Source of the DNA: Dethiosulfovibrio russensis
GTDB taxonomy: Bacteria > Synergistota > Synergistia > Synergistales > Dethiosulfovibrionaceae
Assembly: GCF_021568855.1 (NCBI RefSeq)
Contig: NZ_JAKGUG010000001.1
Span: 248,001-312,000, forward strand
Length of the DNA: 64,000 nt
Direction: 5' to 3'
The number at the start of each line of letters is the position of its first letter. The first letter of the stretch is position 1. Below are positions 18,782 through 34,655 of this stretch, piece by piece. A model generated the notes under the pieces. The model ran no database searches. It was not told where the DNA came from and saw nothing but the letters and a program-made list of their open reading frames with translations. The translations under genes and the position numbers were made by a program.

Positions 18782-19524
18782 TAGACCTTAAGTCCATAAG
18801 CGAAGATTCTATAAACGGCGTGGACATAAAATTGTTGCAACCTTTAAGGGGTCCGAGGGTGAACGTCGATACGGTCCTTCTCGCGGGGTTTTCGAAGGTT
18901 CGTAGAGGCGAGAGGGTCTGTGAGCTAGGTTGCGCTCACGGTGCCGTCTCCCTAATTCTGGCTAAAAGAAAGGAAATTTCCGTGGTCGGCCTGGATATAC
19001 AGGAAAACCTGGTCCATATGGCGGAGAAAAACAGGGAGCTCAACGAACTATCAGACAGGGCCTCTTTTATACACGGAGATCTACGGGAAATACATAAAAT
19101 CCTACCCCCTCAGGGGTTCGACGTCATAGTGGCCAACCCTCCATATGGCGATCCGATCAGACATAGGACCGGCAACAGATCGGAAAACGTCCTGGCGAGA
19201 CATGGAGTGGTCTGTTCCGTGGAGGACGTGGCGGAGGCTTGCCGGTATCTTTTGGGAGACAAGGGAAGAGCCTACTTCGTCTTTGCCGCCGAGAGACTGG
19301 TGGATTTCCTCTGTGCCCTCAGGTCTCGCGGGGTGGAGCCTAAAGCTTTGAGAGCCGTCCATCCCAGAAGAGGCAAGGACGCCTCCGTCTTTTTGGTAAA
19401 GGCCCTCCGGTCGGCCTCTCCAGGTATCAGGCTTCTTCCTCCTCTGAGGATAAACGACGACAGCGGTAACTACACCGAGGATCTGCTGGAATTCTACTCT
19501 CCGGAGGGATCGCCATGCCCCTGA
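18778..19524 (+). CDS. SAM-dependent N6-adenine methyltransferase, tRNA1(Val)-type (TrmN6-like)
   Basis: The 248-residue protein has a Rossmann methyltransferase fold: a SAM motif VCELGCAHGAVSLILAKR near residues 43-60 and the amino-methyltransferase motif NPPYGDP near 119-125. The N-terminal LLQPLRGPRVNVDTVLLAGF matches the TrmN6 family, which methylates A37 of tRNA1(Val). Other N6-adenine substrates are possible. It overlaps smc (ATGA) and rsmI, and this methyltransferase-rsmI pairing is common in Firmicutes. Confidence 0.85.
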   Translation: MIDLKSISEDSINGVDIKLLQPLRGPRVNVDTVLLAGFSKVRRGERVCELGCAHGAVSLILAKRKEISVVGLDIQENLVHMAEKNRELNELSDRASFIHGDLREIHKILPPQGFDVIVANPPYGDPIRHRTGNRSENVLARHGVVCSVEDVAEACRYLLGDKGRAYFVFAAERLVDFLCALRSRGVEPKALRAVHPRRGKDASVFLVKALRSASPGIRLLPPLRINDDSGNYTEDLLEFYSPEGSPCP

Positions 19525-20339
19525 TAGTTATACCGACCCCGGTGGGCAACATGGACGACATAACCTTGCGAGCCCTGGAGGAACTTGGAAAGGCCGACGT
19601 CGTGGCCTGTGAGGACACCAGACACTCGGGGTTGCTCCTCAAACGCCACGGAATAGACGCCAGACTGCTCTCGTATCATAAACACAACGAAGCCGGCAGG
19701 TCGGAGGAGCTGTTGGATCTTCTGGCTCGAGATAAAAGAGTGGCTCTAATATCCGATGCGGGAACTCCCGGCATATCCGATCCGGGATACGAGATCGTAA
19801 GAAAAGCCGTGGACGAAGGCTTCGAGATCGACGTCCTTCCCGGGGCGACCGCCTTCGTTCCGGCCCTGATTTTGTCGGGCCTCCCTCCCCATCCCTGTCT
19901 GTTTTTCGGGTTCCTGTCCGACAGAGAAGGGGACAGAACCAGAGAGCTGGCAGGGCTCAAGGACATTCCCTGGACACTGGTCTTCTACGTGTCGCCGCAC
20001 AAGGTCGTAAGACATCTCGAATCGATGATATCCGTCTTCGGGGACAGAAAATCGGCTCTGGTAAGGGAGATCAGCAAGATCCATCAGGAAGCCTTGCGGG
20101 GATCCTTGACGGCAGTTCTCCGAAAGGCCGAGTCGGGGTTAAAAGGGGAGATGGTCCTGATCGTGGAGGGGGGCTCCGTCGATTCCGAAGACGAAGAGGC
20201 CCGGTGGAAAGAGAGGGCCCTAGATATGGTCCAGAAGGGAATGTCCCTGAAGGACGTTACCTTGGCGCTTTCGGAGGAACTGGGAATCCCGAAAAACCCG
20301 ATAAAAAAATGGCTTCTAGGGCAAAAGGGAATAAAATAG
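19515..20339 (+). CDS. rsmI: 16S rRNA (cytidine-1402-2'-O)-methyltransferase RsmI
   Basis: The 274-residue protein is a tetrapyrrole-methylase-fold enzyme with the RsmI motifs TPVGNMDDITLRALEEL near residues 7-23, CEDTRHSGLLLKRHGI near 35-50, and LISDAGTPGISDPGY near 78-92. RsmI 2'-O-methylates C1402 in the ribosomal P site. The start overlaps the upstream methyltransferase by 10 bases. A 32-base gap with a strong AGGAGG site separates it from metG. Confidence 0.95.
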   Translation: MPLIVIPTPVGNMDDITLRALEELGKADVVACEDTRHSGLLLKRHGIDARLLSYHKHNEAGRSEELLDLLARDKRVALISDAGTPGISDPGYEIVRKAVDEGFEIDVLPGATAFVPALILSGLPPHPCLFFGFLSDREGDRTRELAGLKDIPWTLVFYVSPHKVVRHLESMISVFGDRKSALVREISKIHQEALRGSLTAVLRKAESGLKGEMVLIVEGGSVDSEDEEARWKERALDMVQKGMSLKDVTLALSEELGIPKNPIKKWLLGQKGIK

Positions 20340-20371
20340 AGGGAGTTTTACTTTAGCAGGAGGTCGAGATC

Positions 20372-22312
20372 ATGTCAGATTCCAAGAACTTTTACATAAC
20401 CACGCCGATCTATTACGTCAACGACGTACCTCATATCGGTCACGCCTATACCACCATAGGGGCGGACGTTATGTCCCGTTACAAGAGGATGGACGGCTAC
20501 AAGGTGTTCTTTCTTACAGGGACGGACGAACACGGACAAAAGATCTACGAGAGCGCCAAGGCCAAGGGCATGACCGCTCAGGAACTTACGGACGAGATGG
20601 CGGAGAACTTCAAGAAGCTTCTGCCCGTGTTGAATATATCCAACGACGACTTTATCAGAACCACCGAAAAGAGACACGAGAAGGTGGTCCAATCCATATT
20701 TTCCAAGCTCATGGACCAGGGGGATATCTACAAGGGTACATATAAGGGATTATACTGCGTTCCCTGCGAGACCTACGTTCCCGAAAGCAGCATGGGAGAT
20801 AACAACACCTGTCCTGACTGCGGCCGTCCCCTGGTCGAGATGGAGGAGGAAAGCTACTTCTTCAAGACCTCCCGCTATGCCGACAGACTTTTGAAGTATT
20901 ACGAGGACAACCTGAAGGCCATAATGCCCAGGACCCGCTACAACGAGATAGTCAGCTTCATCAAGAGCGGTTTAAGGGATCAGTCGGTGTCTCGGACCTC
21001 CATATCCTGGGGCATTCCCGTTCCGGGGGACGAGAAACACGTTATATACGTGTGGTTCGACGCCCTGATAAACTACCTCACGGCCTGCGGTTACGAGGAC
21101 GACCCGGAGAAACTGGCGGCATTCTGGCCCAACGCTCATCATCTCATGGCGAAGGACATAATACGTTTCCACTGCGTCATCTGGCCCATCATGGTGATGG
21201 CTCTGGGACTGAACCCTCCTGTCAGGGTGTTCTCCCATGGCTGGTGGACCATGGAGGGGGAAAAAATGTCAAAGTCCAAAGGTAACGTGGTGGATCCCTT
21301 CGAGATGGCCGATCTCTACGGTGCCGACGCTTTTCGATACTTCCTGTTGCGACAGGTGCCTTTCGGGATGGACGGAGACTTCTCCGAGGCGGCCATGGCA
21401 CAGAGGATCAACTCCGATCTGGCCAACGACCTGGGCAATCTACTCAGCCGGACCGTGTCTATGGTTTTGAAGTACAGGGACGGGATAGTGCCGAGTCCCT
21501 CCGATCTCTCTCCTCTCGATATAGAGCTTTCCGAGGTGGCGAGAAAAGCCCTCGATACCTACGGGGAGAAGATGGACGATTTCGCCTTCGACGAAGCCCT
21601 CAAGGCCGCCTGGGGGCTTATCGGAAGGGCCAATAAATACATAGACGAGACAATGCCTTGGAAATTAGGCAACGAAGGATCTAAGGAACCTCTGGACGCC
21701 GTGCTGTGGGGGCTTGTGGAAAGCCTCAAATTGGTGTCCATGATGATATCTCCCTTTATGCCAGAGACCGGCCATAGGGTCTGGTCTCAGCTGGGCTTCT
21801 GCGGCGACCCAGCCAATCTCCAGTGGGAACACTATCGCTGGGGAGAGCCCACCGCCGGCATGCTCTCGGTCCGCAGGAGCAAGGATGTGCTGTTTCCCAG
21901 GATAGACATGAAGGAATGGGAGGAATCCAAAAAGAAGAGGGATATCGCAAAAGGCAAGGTGGTCGATCCGGGGGAGCACGAGCCTCAGATAACCATAGAC
22001 GACTTTGCCAAGATAGAGCTCAGGGTAGCCCAGATAGTGAAGGTGGAGGAGGTTCCAAGGGCCAGAAGGTTGTACAAGCTTGAGATCGACCTGGGATACG
22101 AGAGGAGAACCATAGTCTCCAGTCTCAAGGAAGACTTCACCGCCGAAGAGCTTGAGGGACATAAGATAGTCGTAGTAGCCAACCTGAAGCCGGCCAAGAT
22201 GTGCGGTGTTCAGAGTGATGGAATGCTTTTGGCCGCATCTCTGCCGGGGCACGACGGGCTGTCCCTACTGGCCCCCTTTGAGGACATACCTCTGGGCAGC
22301 AGGGTTCACTAG
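20372..22312 (+). CDS. metG: Methionyl-tRNA synthetase
   Basis: This 646-residue class I synthetase charges tRNA-Met. It shows the HIGH motif (DVPHIGHAYT near residues 18-27), zinc-binding cysteines in CVPCE and CPDCGRP (about 127-152), and KMSKSKG near 299-305. The C-terminal 110 residues form the tRNA-binding OB domain (KIELRVAQIVKVEEVP, VVVANLKPAKMCGVQSDGM), which aids dimerisation and tRNA binding. Length and layout match the long Firmicutes-type MetG with fused domain. The ribosome-binding site AGGAGG lies about 8 bases before the ATG. Confidence 0.97.
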   Translation: MSDSKNFYITTPIYYVNDVPHIGHAYTTIGADVMSRYKRMDGYKVFFLTGTDEHGQKIYESAKAKGMTAQELTDEMAENFKKLLPVLNISNDDFIRTTEKRHEKVVQSIFSKLMDQGDIYKGTYKGLYCVPCETYVPESSMGDNNTCPDCGRPLVEMEEESYFFKTSRYADRLLKYYEDNLKAIMPRTRYNEIVSFIKSGLRDQSVSRTSISWGIPVPGDEKHVIYVWFDALINYLTACGYEDDPEKLAAFWPNAHHLMAKDIIRFHCVIWPIMVMALGLNPPVRVFSHGWWTMEGEKMSKSKGNVVDPFEMADLYGADAFRYFLLRQVPFGMDGDFSEAAMAQRINSDLANDLGNLLSRTVSMVLKYRDGIVPSPSDLSPLDIELSEVARKALDTYGEKMDDFAFDEALKAAWGLIGRANKYIDETMPWKLGNEGSKEPLDAVLWGLVESLKLVSMMISPFMPETGHRVWSQLGFCGDPANLQWEHYRWGEPTAGMLSVRRSKDVLFPRIDMKEWEESKKKRDIAKGKVVDPGEHEPQITIDDFAKIELRVAQIVKVEEVPRARRLYKLEIDLGYERRTIVSSLKEDFTAEELEGHKIVVVANLKPAKMCGVQSDGMLLAASLPGHDGLSLLAPFEDIPLGSRVH

Positions 22313-22326
22313 GTCGAATCTCCCAT

Positions 22327-25195
<2,869 letters not shown>

Positions 25196-25226
25196 GGTTC
25201 CTGACCTCGAAAAAACAATAAAGTAC

Positions 25227-25255
25227 TTGCAAATCGGAGGATCGACTGATAGAAT
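25227..25255 (+). promoter_or_regulatory. Sigma-70-type promoter for tRNA-Leu
   Basis: The -35 box TTGCAA (25227-25232) and the -10 box TAGAAT (25250-25255, five of six consensus) are separated by exactly 17 bases. A TG lies one base upstream of the -10 (extended -10 form). A start near 25262 would leave a leader of about 14 bases before the tRNA. The call is from consensus matching only. A short GAGGT/ACCTC hairpin at 25194-25208 precedes it but is followed by A's, not T's. Confidence 0.7.
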
Positions 25256-25275
25256 ACATCTCGTTCCGAAGATAC

Positions 25276-25362
25276 GCCCGGGTGGCGGAATTGGTAGACG
25301 CGCTAGATTCAGGTTCTAGTGGGCATTTGCCTGTAGGAGTTCGAGTCTCCTCCCGGGCACCA
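25276..25362 (+). tRNA. tRNA-Leu (anticodon CAG)
   Basis: The 87-base gene folds as a long-variable-arm (class II) tRNA. The acceptor stem pairs GCCCGGG at 25276-25282 with CCCGGGC at 25352-25358, followed by discriminator A and an encoded CCA. The anticodon stem CTAGA/TCTAG encloses the loop TTCAGGT with anticodon CAG at 25310-25312, which reads CUG. The T arm is GGAG-TTCGAGT-CTCC. A long variable arm (GGGCATTTGCCT region) fits tRNA-Leu, as does the G-G-T-A D loop. Confidence 0.97.
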
Positions 25363-25406
25363 TCCAATAGAGGTGCTATGCACGATTGGATCGCCAAGTG
25401 TGTATC

Positions 25407-25445
25407 AGGTCGTATTGTGTCGTTGACATAATGCGACCTTTTTGT
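25407..25445 (+). terminator. Intrinsic terminator after tRNA-Leu
   Basis: A 15-base left arm (25407-25421) pairs with 25425-25439 around the loop GTT. The base of the stem is AGGTCG/CGACCT, with only a few G-T wobbles higher up. It is followed by TTTTTGTTATTTTT, so it should stop transcripts of the tRNA. The loop and right arm also contain the TTGACA used as the -35 box of the rpoB promoter, so terminator and promoter share bases. Confidence 0.75.
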
Positions 25446-25451
25446 TATTTT
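25423..25451 (+). promoter_or_regulatory. Promoter for rpoBC, -35 inside terminator hairpin
   Basis: A perfect -35 box TTGACA (25423-25428) is followed by a 17-base spacer and TATTTT (25446-25451, four of six), with TG one base upstream of the -10. The predicted start near 25458 gives a leader of roughly 57 bases before rpoB. The remaining leader, 25452-25514, shows no gene. It contains the ribosome-binding site AGGGAGGT at about 25497-25504. The overlap of the -35 with the hairpin is discussed in the findings. Confidence 0.6.
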
Positions 25452-25514
25452 TATTGTTCGTCAGCATGGAGAGTTTACCCTCACTTTTAGAGACACAGGG
25501 AGGTCGTCAGCCTA

Positions 25515-29270
<3,756 letters not shown>

Positions 29271-29272
29271 CG

Positions 29273-32200
29273 ATGACCCGCCGCGAGATCGTCGGAGTCA
29301 GGGTACGTCTTGCCAGTCCTGGAGAGATAAGGGGACTTTCCACCGGAGAGGTCAAGAAACCCGAGACCATCAACTACCGGACCTTGAGGCCCGAGAAAGA
29401 CGGCCTTTTCTGCGAGCGTATCTTCGGGCCCACTAAAAGCTTTGAATGCGCCTGCGGCAAGTACAAGAAAAGCGGTCCGAAATTCAAGGGCGTGATATGC
29501 GATCGATGCGGCGTGGAGGTAACGGATAACCGCGTTCGTAGAGAGAGAATGGGTCACATCGAGCTGGCCGCCCCTGTCGTTCACATATGGTATCTCCGGG
29601 GTATCCCCAGCAGACTCAGTCTGTTGCTTGGGACCGCCACGAAGATGCTGGAAAAGGTGGTCTACTTCGCTCCCATAAGAAAGAGGGAACCGGCCTTCAA
29701 GGTAGTCATAGAGGGCAAGAGGTCCGATCTCGCTAAAAGAGGAGACATCGTCTCTGAAAGCGAGGTCAGGCTTCACTGCCATTACGACTCGAAGTTCAAG
29801 GCCGAGGAGGCCTATAGGGTCGTATCTGTCGACGATGTTCCCATCTCGGAGGGTGACATCGTGTCGTCCTCTCAGATAAGTCGCTACAAGGCGGACTACG
29901 GTGACGAATCCTTTTCTGCCGAACCTGCCTTTGTCGTGAAAGACCGCGGAGAGGGAGTCGAGATCGAGCTTGACTCTATCCTATCCGGAGATGAATATCG
30001 GTCATTGAAAGAAGAAGGGCTGGATGTAACGGTAGAGAGGGCCATGTCGGGGAACCAGGAGGGATTTGTCGTCACGTCGGTTGCCAAGCTTCCATTCGCC
30101 AAGGGAGACGTTATATCTACCAGCGAGTTCAATCTCTTTCAGGAACGTTATCCGGAACGCTTTACCGCTCAGCTCGAGACTGTTGTAGTTGAGGATCCCT
30201 GTTTCCTGGTGATAAACGGCAGCGAGTCTCCCTTTGACGACGGTGACGTGATACTGGACAGAGAACAGTATCTCTGTAGCCACTACGATAAAAAGTTTCG
30301 TGCCGGCATAGGTGCGGAAGGCGTTAGGGAGATGCTCGACACCCTGGACATGGACCACTTGGCCCAGCAACTCAGGGAAGAACTGTCCGAGACTTCCGGC
30401 CAGAAACGTCGGAAGTTGGTCAAGAGACTCCAGGTCGTAGAGGATTTTCGCAAGGGCGATTGCAACCCTCAGTCCATGGTGCTCGAGGTCCTGCCGGTCA
30501 TTCCTCCGGACCTTCGTCCTATGGTGCAGCTCGATGGAGGTCGTTTCGCTACCTCAGACCTTAACGACCTGTACCGAAGGGTTATAAACAGAAACAACCG
30601 ACTGAGAAAGCTTCAGGAGCTCAGGGCTCCGGAGATAATAGTCAGGAACGAAAAGAGGATGCTCCAGGAGTCGGTCGACGCACTGATCGACAACGGTCGA
30701 ATGGGCAAGGCGGTGCTGGGGGCCGGCAATCGTCCCCTGAAGAGTCTCTCCGACCTGTTGAGAGGCAAAAAGGGGCGCTTCCGTCAGAACCTGCTCGGTA
30801 AGCGAGTGGACTATTCCGGTCGTTCGGTCATAACGATAGGCCCCAATTTAAAGATATACCAGTGTGGTCTTCCCAAGCAGATGGCTCTAGAGCTGTTCAA
30901 GCCCTTCGTAATACAGAAACTGGTGGACCTAGGCATAGCTCCGAACGTCAAGAGCGGCAAGAGAATGATCGAAAGAGGCAAGGAGGAAATCTGGGCCATT
31001 CTGGAGGAGATCATAAAAGATCACCCTGTGATGTTGAACAGAGCTCCCACGCTTCACAGACTGGGCATCCAGGCTTTCGAGCCTGTTTTGATGGAGGGTA
31101 AGGCCATACGGCTTCACCCCCTGGTCTGTACCGCTTTCAACGCCGACTTCGACGGAGACCAGATGGCAGTACACGTACCTCTCTCCGTGGAAGCTCAGGC
31201 GGAGGCCAGGATGCTCATGCTCTCCGCAAACAACATACTTTCCCCCGCTAGCGGGAAGCCCATAGTGGCTCCCTCGCAGGACATAATATTGGGGATATAC
31301 TATCTGACCAATCTCAGAGAGGGTATGACCGGAGAGGGCAAATACTTCGACAGCTTTGACGACGTCTTAACCGCTCTGGATCACGGAATTGTGCACGTGA
31401 ACGCCAGAATTCGCATGAGATGGAACCACGAATGGGGAAACTGGAAAGAGAAGGTCGATCAATGGGGAGTCTCCTTCCTGGATGAAAGCGGAAAATGGTT
31501 CGAGACCTCGCCGGGAAGGGTCCTTTTCAACAGCTATCTCCCTAAAAAACTTCGATTCCTCGACGGTCAGCTGGGAAAGAAGGACCTTAGCAAACTGTTG
31601 GATCTCGGGTACAACCAGGTCTCCCGTCAGGAAATGGTCGAGATGTTGGATGCCATAAAGGGTCTCGGCTATCACTGGGCTACCTTGAGCGGTATAAGTT
31701 TCTGCGTTACCGACGTAGTAATACCCAAGGAGAAAGAGGACGTGGTCTCCAGTTCTCTGGTAGAGGACGACGAGATAAGAAACCAGTACGATATGGGAGT
31801 CCTCTCGGAGGACGAATACCTTCTTCAAAAGGAGACCCTGTGGTCCAAGGCGGCCGCTGACGTAGGAAACGCCATACTGAACCACATGGGACACGATAAC
31901 CCGGTCAGGATGATGGTCGACTCCGGAGCCAGGGGAAGTAGAGGCCAGCTCGCTCAGATGGCCGGAATTCGAGGCCTTATGGCCGATCCGACCGGACGAA
32001 TAATAGACTACCCCATCACCACCAACTTCCGTGAGGGGATGAACATGTTGGAGTACTTCATCTCCACTCATGGAGCCAGAAAGGGGTTAGCCGATACAGC
32101 CCTTCGTACGGCCAAGTCGGGGTATCTGACCCGTCGTCTCGTCGATGTCTCTCAGGACGTCATAATAACCGAAGACGACTGCGGAACGGACAAAGGTGTC

Positions 32201-34255
32201 AAAATAGAGCCTTTGGAGAGCGACGGCAAAACGGTCATCCCTATCAGCGAGAGGATAGCCGGTAGAACGTCCCTGAACGATGTTGCCGATCCGGAGACCG
32301 GTGACCTGATAGTAGGGGCTGGCGAGATCATAACTCCGGATCTTGCTTCCCGTATAGACTCCTGCGGATTCAAGGAGATCTGGGTAAGAAGCCCCATGAC
32401 CTGCACAACCAGACACGGTATATGTCAGAAGTGCTACGGTGTCGACCTAGCGACCCGTTCCGTCGTCGACATCGGAGAGGCTGTAGGTGTCGTGGCCGCC
32501 CAATCCATCGGTGAGCCAGGAACCCAGCTTACCATGAGGACCTTCCATACCGGAGGAGTCAGGATTACCGGTGAGGACATCACTCAGGGTCTTCCAAGGA
32601 TAGAGCAGCTTTTCGAGGCCCGTCGTCCCAAAAAAGTCTCCGTCCTTGCCGGTGTTGACGGCAAGGTGATCGAAATTCGGGAGATGGAGGGCAAGCGTAA
32701 GGTAATAATAACCTCCGAGGAGCCTGGGAACGAACAGAAGATCACTCACACCATCCCTTCGTCGCAAAACCTTCTGGTCGAAGAGGGCGAACCTGTCTAT
32801 CGTTCAACCAAGCTGACCGAGGGATATATCGATCCTCAGCAGCTTCTTGAGGTTCTTGGGCAGGAAGAGGTCCAGAAATACCTGGTTGACAGTATTCAGG
32901 AGGTCTACCGTTCTCAGGGCGTCTCCATCAACAACAAACACATAGAGGTGATCCTCAGGAAAGTCGCTCCTGTGAACAGATTGAGGGTCGTCGATGAAGG
33001 AGACACAGCCTTCGTGGCAGGTGATCTGGTATGGGCCGGTGACGTGGAGGCCGAGGAAAAGGTCATACTGGAGGAAAACGAGAACAACATACATGAGGCT
33101 GTAAAAATATTCTCCGGTAAGATTTTTCAGGGAATAGCCGGGGCCGTCAAAACGGATTTGAGCAAGAAAAAAACCCAGCCCATGGACGAAGAGCTCATAA
33201 GGTCCATCCTGACCCCTGGAGCACCTGTGACGGAGATAGACGTGACCGATGAGATTGGACCTCTTAAAATCATCGCGGGAGAGGCCTCTTTCAGAAAAGA
33301 ACTCAAAGGATTCGAGCTTATAGATCCCTTCGAGGCCAGAGACGGGAAAGTCGTCGAATCGGGGCAGCCTCTTACCCTTGGTCAGTTGTCGGTGATAACC
33401 TCTCAAGAGCCCCGGCCCTTGAGAGTCAGGGACGTGGAGGTAATAGAGAAGCTGATTGATTCGGCCTATCTTGCGGAGGACGTCGTGGTGGACGGTCAGG
33501 CCGTCGCCTTCAAGGACCACATGGTCACGGAGGAAGTAGCTGCGTTGCTAAGGATAAACGACGTCCCCTTCGTAAAGGCATGGAAGGGAATCGAGAGAAT
33601 CAGCGTCTCCGATGCAATGCAGGAAAGGCTCCTGGCCAGGATATGGGGTAAACCTCTGAAACAGGCCATAGATTCCCAGGGTAATGCACTCTCCTCAAAA
33701 CCTCAGCTTGTGGACGGCAGCGTAGTTCGAGGGATAATAGACGGAGATCTTGCGGCTATCTCTATAGGTGAGGATATAATAACGAGGGAGAACATCCTCA
33801 AGGAGGTCATAGCCGATACCTGTTATGGAAAGGTTCTGCTGGACAGGGTAGAGGTTGACGGCAGGGTTGCGGCCGACTCCGGTCAGGAAATAAATAAATC
33901 GCTTTTGGACGAGCTGGTCGCAGCTAATCCGGAGGAATTGGTCATAAGGCCTATTCACTGTAATAATGAAACCAGGAACATAGTCTCCAGAGTTACCTTT
34001 GTTCGTAAGCTCAGACAGAATCCCGAATGTCGGAAGTTTATCCACGGAATAACAAAGGCCGCTCTGGCCACTGACAGCTTCCTTAGTGCCGCGTCCTTCC
34101 AGCAGACCGCTCAGGTACTTGCGGGGGCTGCGGTCCGTTGTCAGGTCGATAACCTCGTAGGCTTGAAGGAGAACGTGATAATCGGTCATCTCATCCCGGC
34201 CGGAACGGGAGTGGAGGATTTTCGTAAGATCGCGGTCAAGGAAAAAGAATCCTAA
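29273..34255 (+). CDS. rpoC: DNA-directed RNA polymerase subunit beta' (enlarged by two insertions)
   Basis: The 1660-residue subunit carries the N-terminal zinc ribbon (C59, C61, C76, C79), the catalytic NADFDGD at 623-629, the trigger-loop region [21 protein letters not shown] and the second zinc site with CGTD and CQKC. It is longer than the roughly 1200 residues of Bacillus or 1407 of E. coli. Two additions explain this. One is about residues 150-354, made of four related units sharing 'GD[IV][VIL]' and 'F.A'. The other is about residues 1275-1588, placed just before the conserved [19 protein letters not shown]. Large beta' insertions are also known in Thermus and Thermotoga. The ATG follows AAAGGAG by about 14 bases, 2 bases after the rpoB stop. 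Confidence 0.98.
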   Translation: MTRREIVGVRVRLASPGEIRGLSTGEVKKPETINYRTLRPEKDGLFCERIFGPTKSFECACGKYKKSGPKFKGVICDRCGVEVTDNRVRRERMGHIELAAPVVHIWYLRGIPSRLSLLLGTATKMLEKVVYFAPIRKREPAFKVVIEGKRSDLAKRGDIVSESEVRLHCHYDSKFKAEEAYRVVSVDDVPISEGDIVSSSQISRYKADYGDESFSAEPAFVVKDRGEGVEIELDSILSGDEYRSLKEEGLDVTVERAMSGNQEGFVVTSVAKLPFAKGDVISTSEFNLFQERYPERFTAQLETVVVEDPCFLVINGSESPFDDGDVILDREQYLCSHYDKKFRAGIGAEGVREMLDTLDMDHLAQQLREELSETSGQKRRKLVKRLQVVEDFRKGDCNPQSMVLEVLPVIPPDLRPMVQLDGGRFATSDLNDLYRRVINRNNRLRKLQELRAPEIIVRNEKRMLQESVDALIDNGRMGKAVLGAGNRPLKSLSDLLRGKKGRFRQNLLGKRVDYSGRSVITIGPNLKIYQCGLPKQMALELFKPFVIQKLVDLGIAPNVKSGKRMIERGKEEIWAILEEIIKDHPVMLNRAPTLHRLGIQAFEPVLMEGKAIRLHPLVCTAFNADFDGDQMAVHVPLSVEAQAEARMLMLSANNILSPASGKPIVAPSQDIILGIYYLTNLREGMTGEGKYFDSFDDVLTALDHGIVHVNARIRMRWNHEWGNWKEKVDQWGVSFLDESGKWFETSPGRVLFNSYLPKKLRFLDGQLGKKDLSKLLDLGYNQVSRQEMVEMLDAIKGLGYHWATLSGISFCVTDVVIPKEKEDVVSSSLVEDDEIRNQYDMGVLSEDEYLLQKETLWSKAAADVGNAILNHMGHDNPVRMMVDSGARGSRGQLAQMAGIRGLMADPTGRIIDYPITTNFREGMNMLEYFISTHGARKGLADTALRTAKSGYLTRRLVDVSQDVIITEDDCGTDKGVKIEPLESDGKTVIPISERIAGRTSLNDVADPETGDLIVGAGEIITPDLASRIDSCGFKEIWVRSPMTCTTRHGICQKCYGVDLATRSVVDIGEAVGVVAAQSIGEPGTQLTMRTFHTGGVRITGEDITQGLPRIEQLFEARRPKKVSVLAGVDGKVIEIREMEGKRKVIITSEEPGNEQKITHTIPSSQNLLVEEGEPVYRSTKLTEGYIDPQQLLEVLGQEEVQKYLVDSIQEVYRSQGVSINNKHIEVILRKVAPVNRLRVVDEGDTAFVAGDLVWAGDVEAEEKVILEENENNIHEAVKIFSGKIFQGIAGAVKTDLSKKKTQPMDEELIRSILTPGAPVTEIDVTDEIGPLKIIAGEASFRKELKGFELIDPFEARDGKVVESGQPLTLGQLSVITSQEPRPLRVRDVEVIEKLIDSAYLAEDVVVDGQAVAFKDHMVTEEVAALLRINDVPFVKAWKGIERISVSDAMQERLLARIWGKPLKQAIDSQGNALSSKPQLVDGSVVRGIIDGDLAAISIGEDIITRENILKEVIADTCYGKVLLDRVEVDGRVAADSGQEINKSLLDELVAANPEELVIRPIHCNNETRNIVSRVTFVRKLRQNPECRKFIHGITKAALATDSFLSAASFQQTAQVLAGAAVRCQVDNLVGLKENVIIGHLIPAGTGVEDFRKIAVKEKES

Positions 34256-34282
34256 AAACGAGTAATCTTTCCAAATAAAGCT

Positions 34283-34324
34283 CGACCTGGTGCTATGTTT
34301 CTTGACATAGCACCAGGTCGTTGT
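34283..34324 (+). terminator. Perfect 16-bp hairpin after rpoC, probable terminator
   Basis: Bases 34283-34298 pair without mismatch with 34305-34320 around the six-base loop TTCTTG. The tail TTGTTATCATT is only moderately T-rich. It lies 27 bases after the rpoC stop, so termination or attenuation between rpoC and the ribosomal block is likely. The loop and right arm contain TTGACA, the -35 of the next promoter. The stem base is CGACCT/AGGTCG, the same six base pairs with arms exchanged as in the hairpin before rpoB. Confidence 0.65.
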
Positions 34325-34330
34325 TATCAT
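34302..34330 (+). promoter_or_regulatory. Promoter for the str/S10 ribosomal block, -35 inside hairpin
   Basis: TTGACA (34302-34307, perfect) is followed by a 17-base spacer and TATCAT (34325-34330, five of six). A TG lies one base upstream of the -10. The expected start near 34337 gives a short leader of about 22 bases ending in the strong site AGGAGG before the L7Ae-like gene. It is the best consensus promoter in the window and fits heavy expression of ribosomal genes. The spacer is almost wholly the right arm of the hairpin. Confidence 0.75.
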
Positions 34331-34358
34331 TACTCGGTGCCTATGCTCAGGAGGTTTT

Positions 34359-34619
34359 ATGATGAACGTAGCGGAGTTGACCGAGGGCAGGCGATTCGTA
34401 GGTTTCAAGCAGGTCCGTCGCGAAGTTTTGAGGGGCAACGTCCGTAAAGTCTTCGTCGCTGCCGATGCCGACCTTTCGATGATTCAGGAGATAACCCATA
34501 TATGTTCCGAGCGGGGTGTTCCGATGGAAACGGTCGATTCTATGGCGTCTCTGGGCAGGGCTTGCGTCATAGATAGAGGCGCAGCTACAGCGGCTTTGCA
34601 GCGGGACGACCGCTGTTAA
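34359..34619 (+). CDS. L7Ae/L30e/S12e/Gadd45-fold protein (YbxF-like)
   Basis: The 86-residue protein has the L7Ae-type pattern 'VGFKQV.R.V..G.V.KVFVA.DAD...' and the GVPMETVDSMASLGRACVIDRGAATAAL ending. In Bacillus a homologous gene (ybxF) lies in the same position between rpoC and rpsL and encodes a K-turn-binding protein. That supports RNA or ribosome association here. The start is the first of two adjacent ATG codons (34359, 34362), preceded by AGGAGG. It is the first gene after the second promoter. Confidence 0.85.
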   Translation: MMNVAELTEGRRFVGFKQVRREVLRGNVRKVFVAADADLSMIQEITHICSERGVPMETVDSMASLGRACVIDRGAATAALQRDDRC

Positions 34620-34655
34620 GAAAGCATATAAGAATATCTGGAAGGAGGTAACGTA

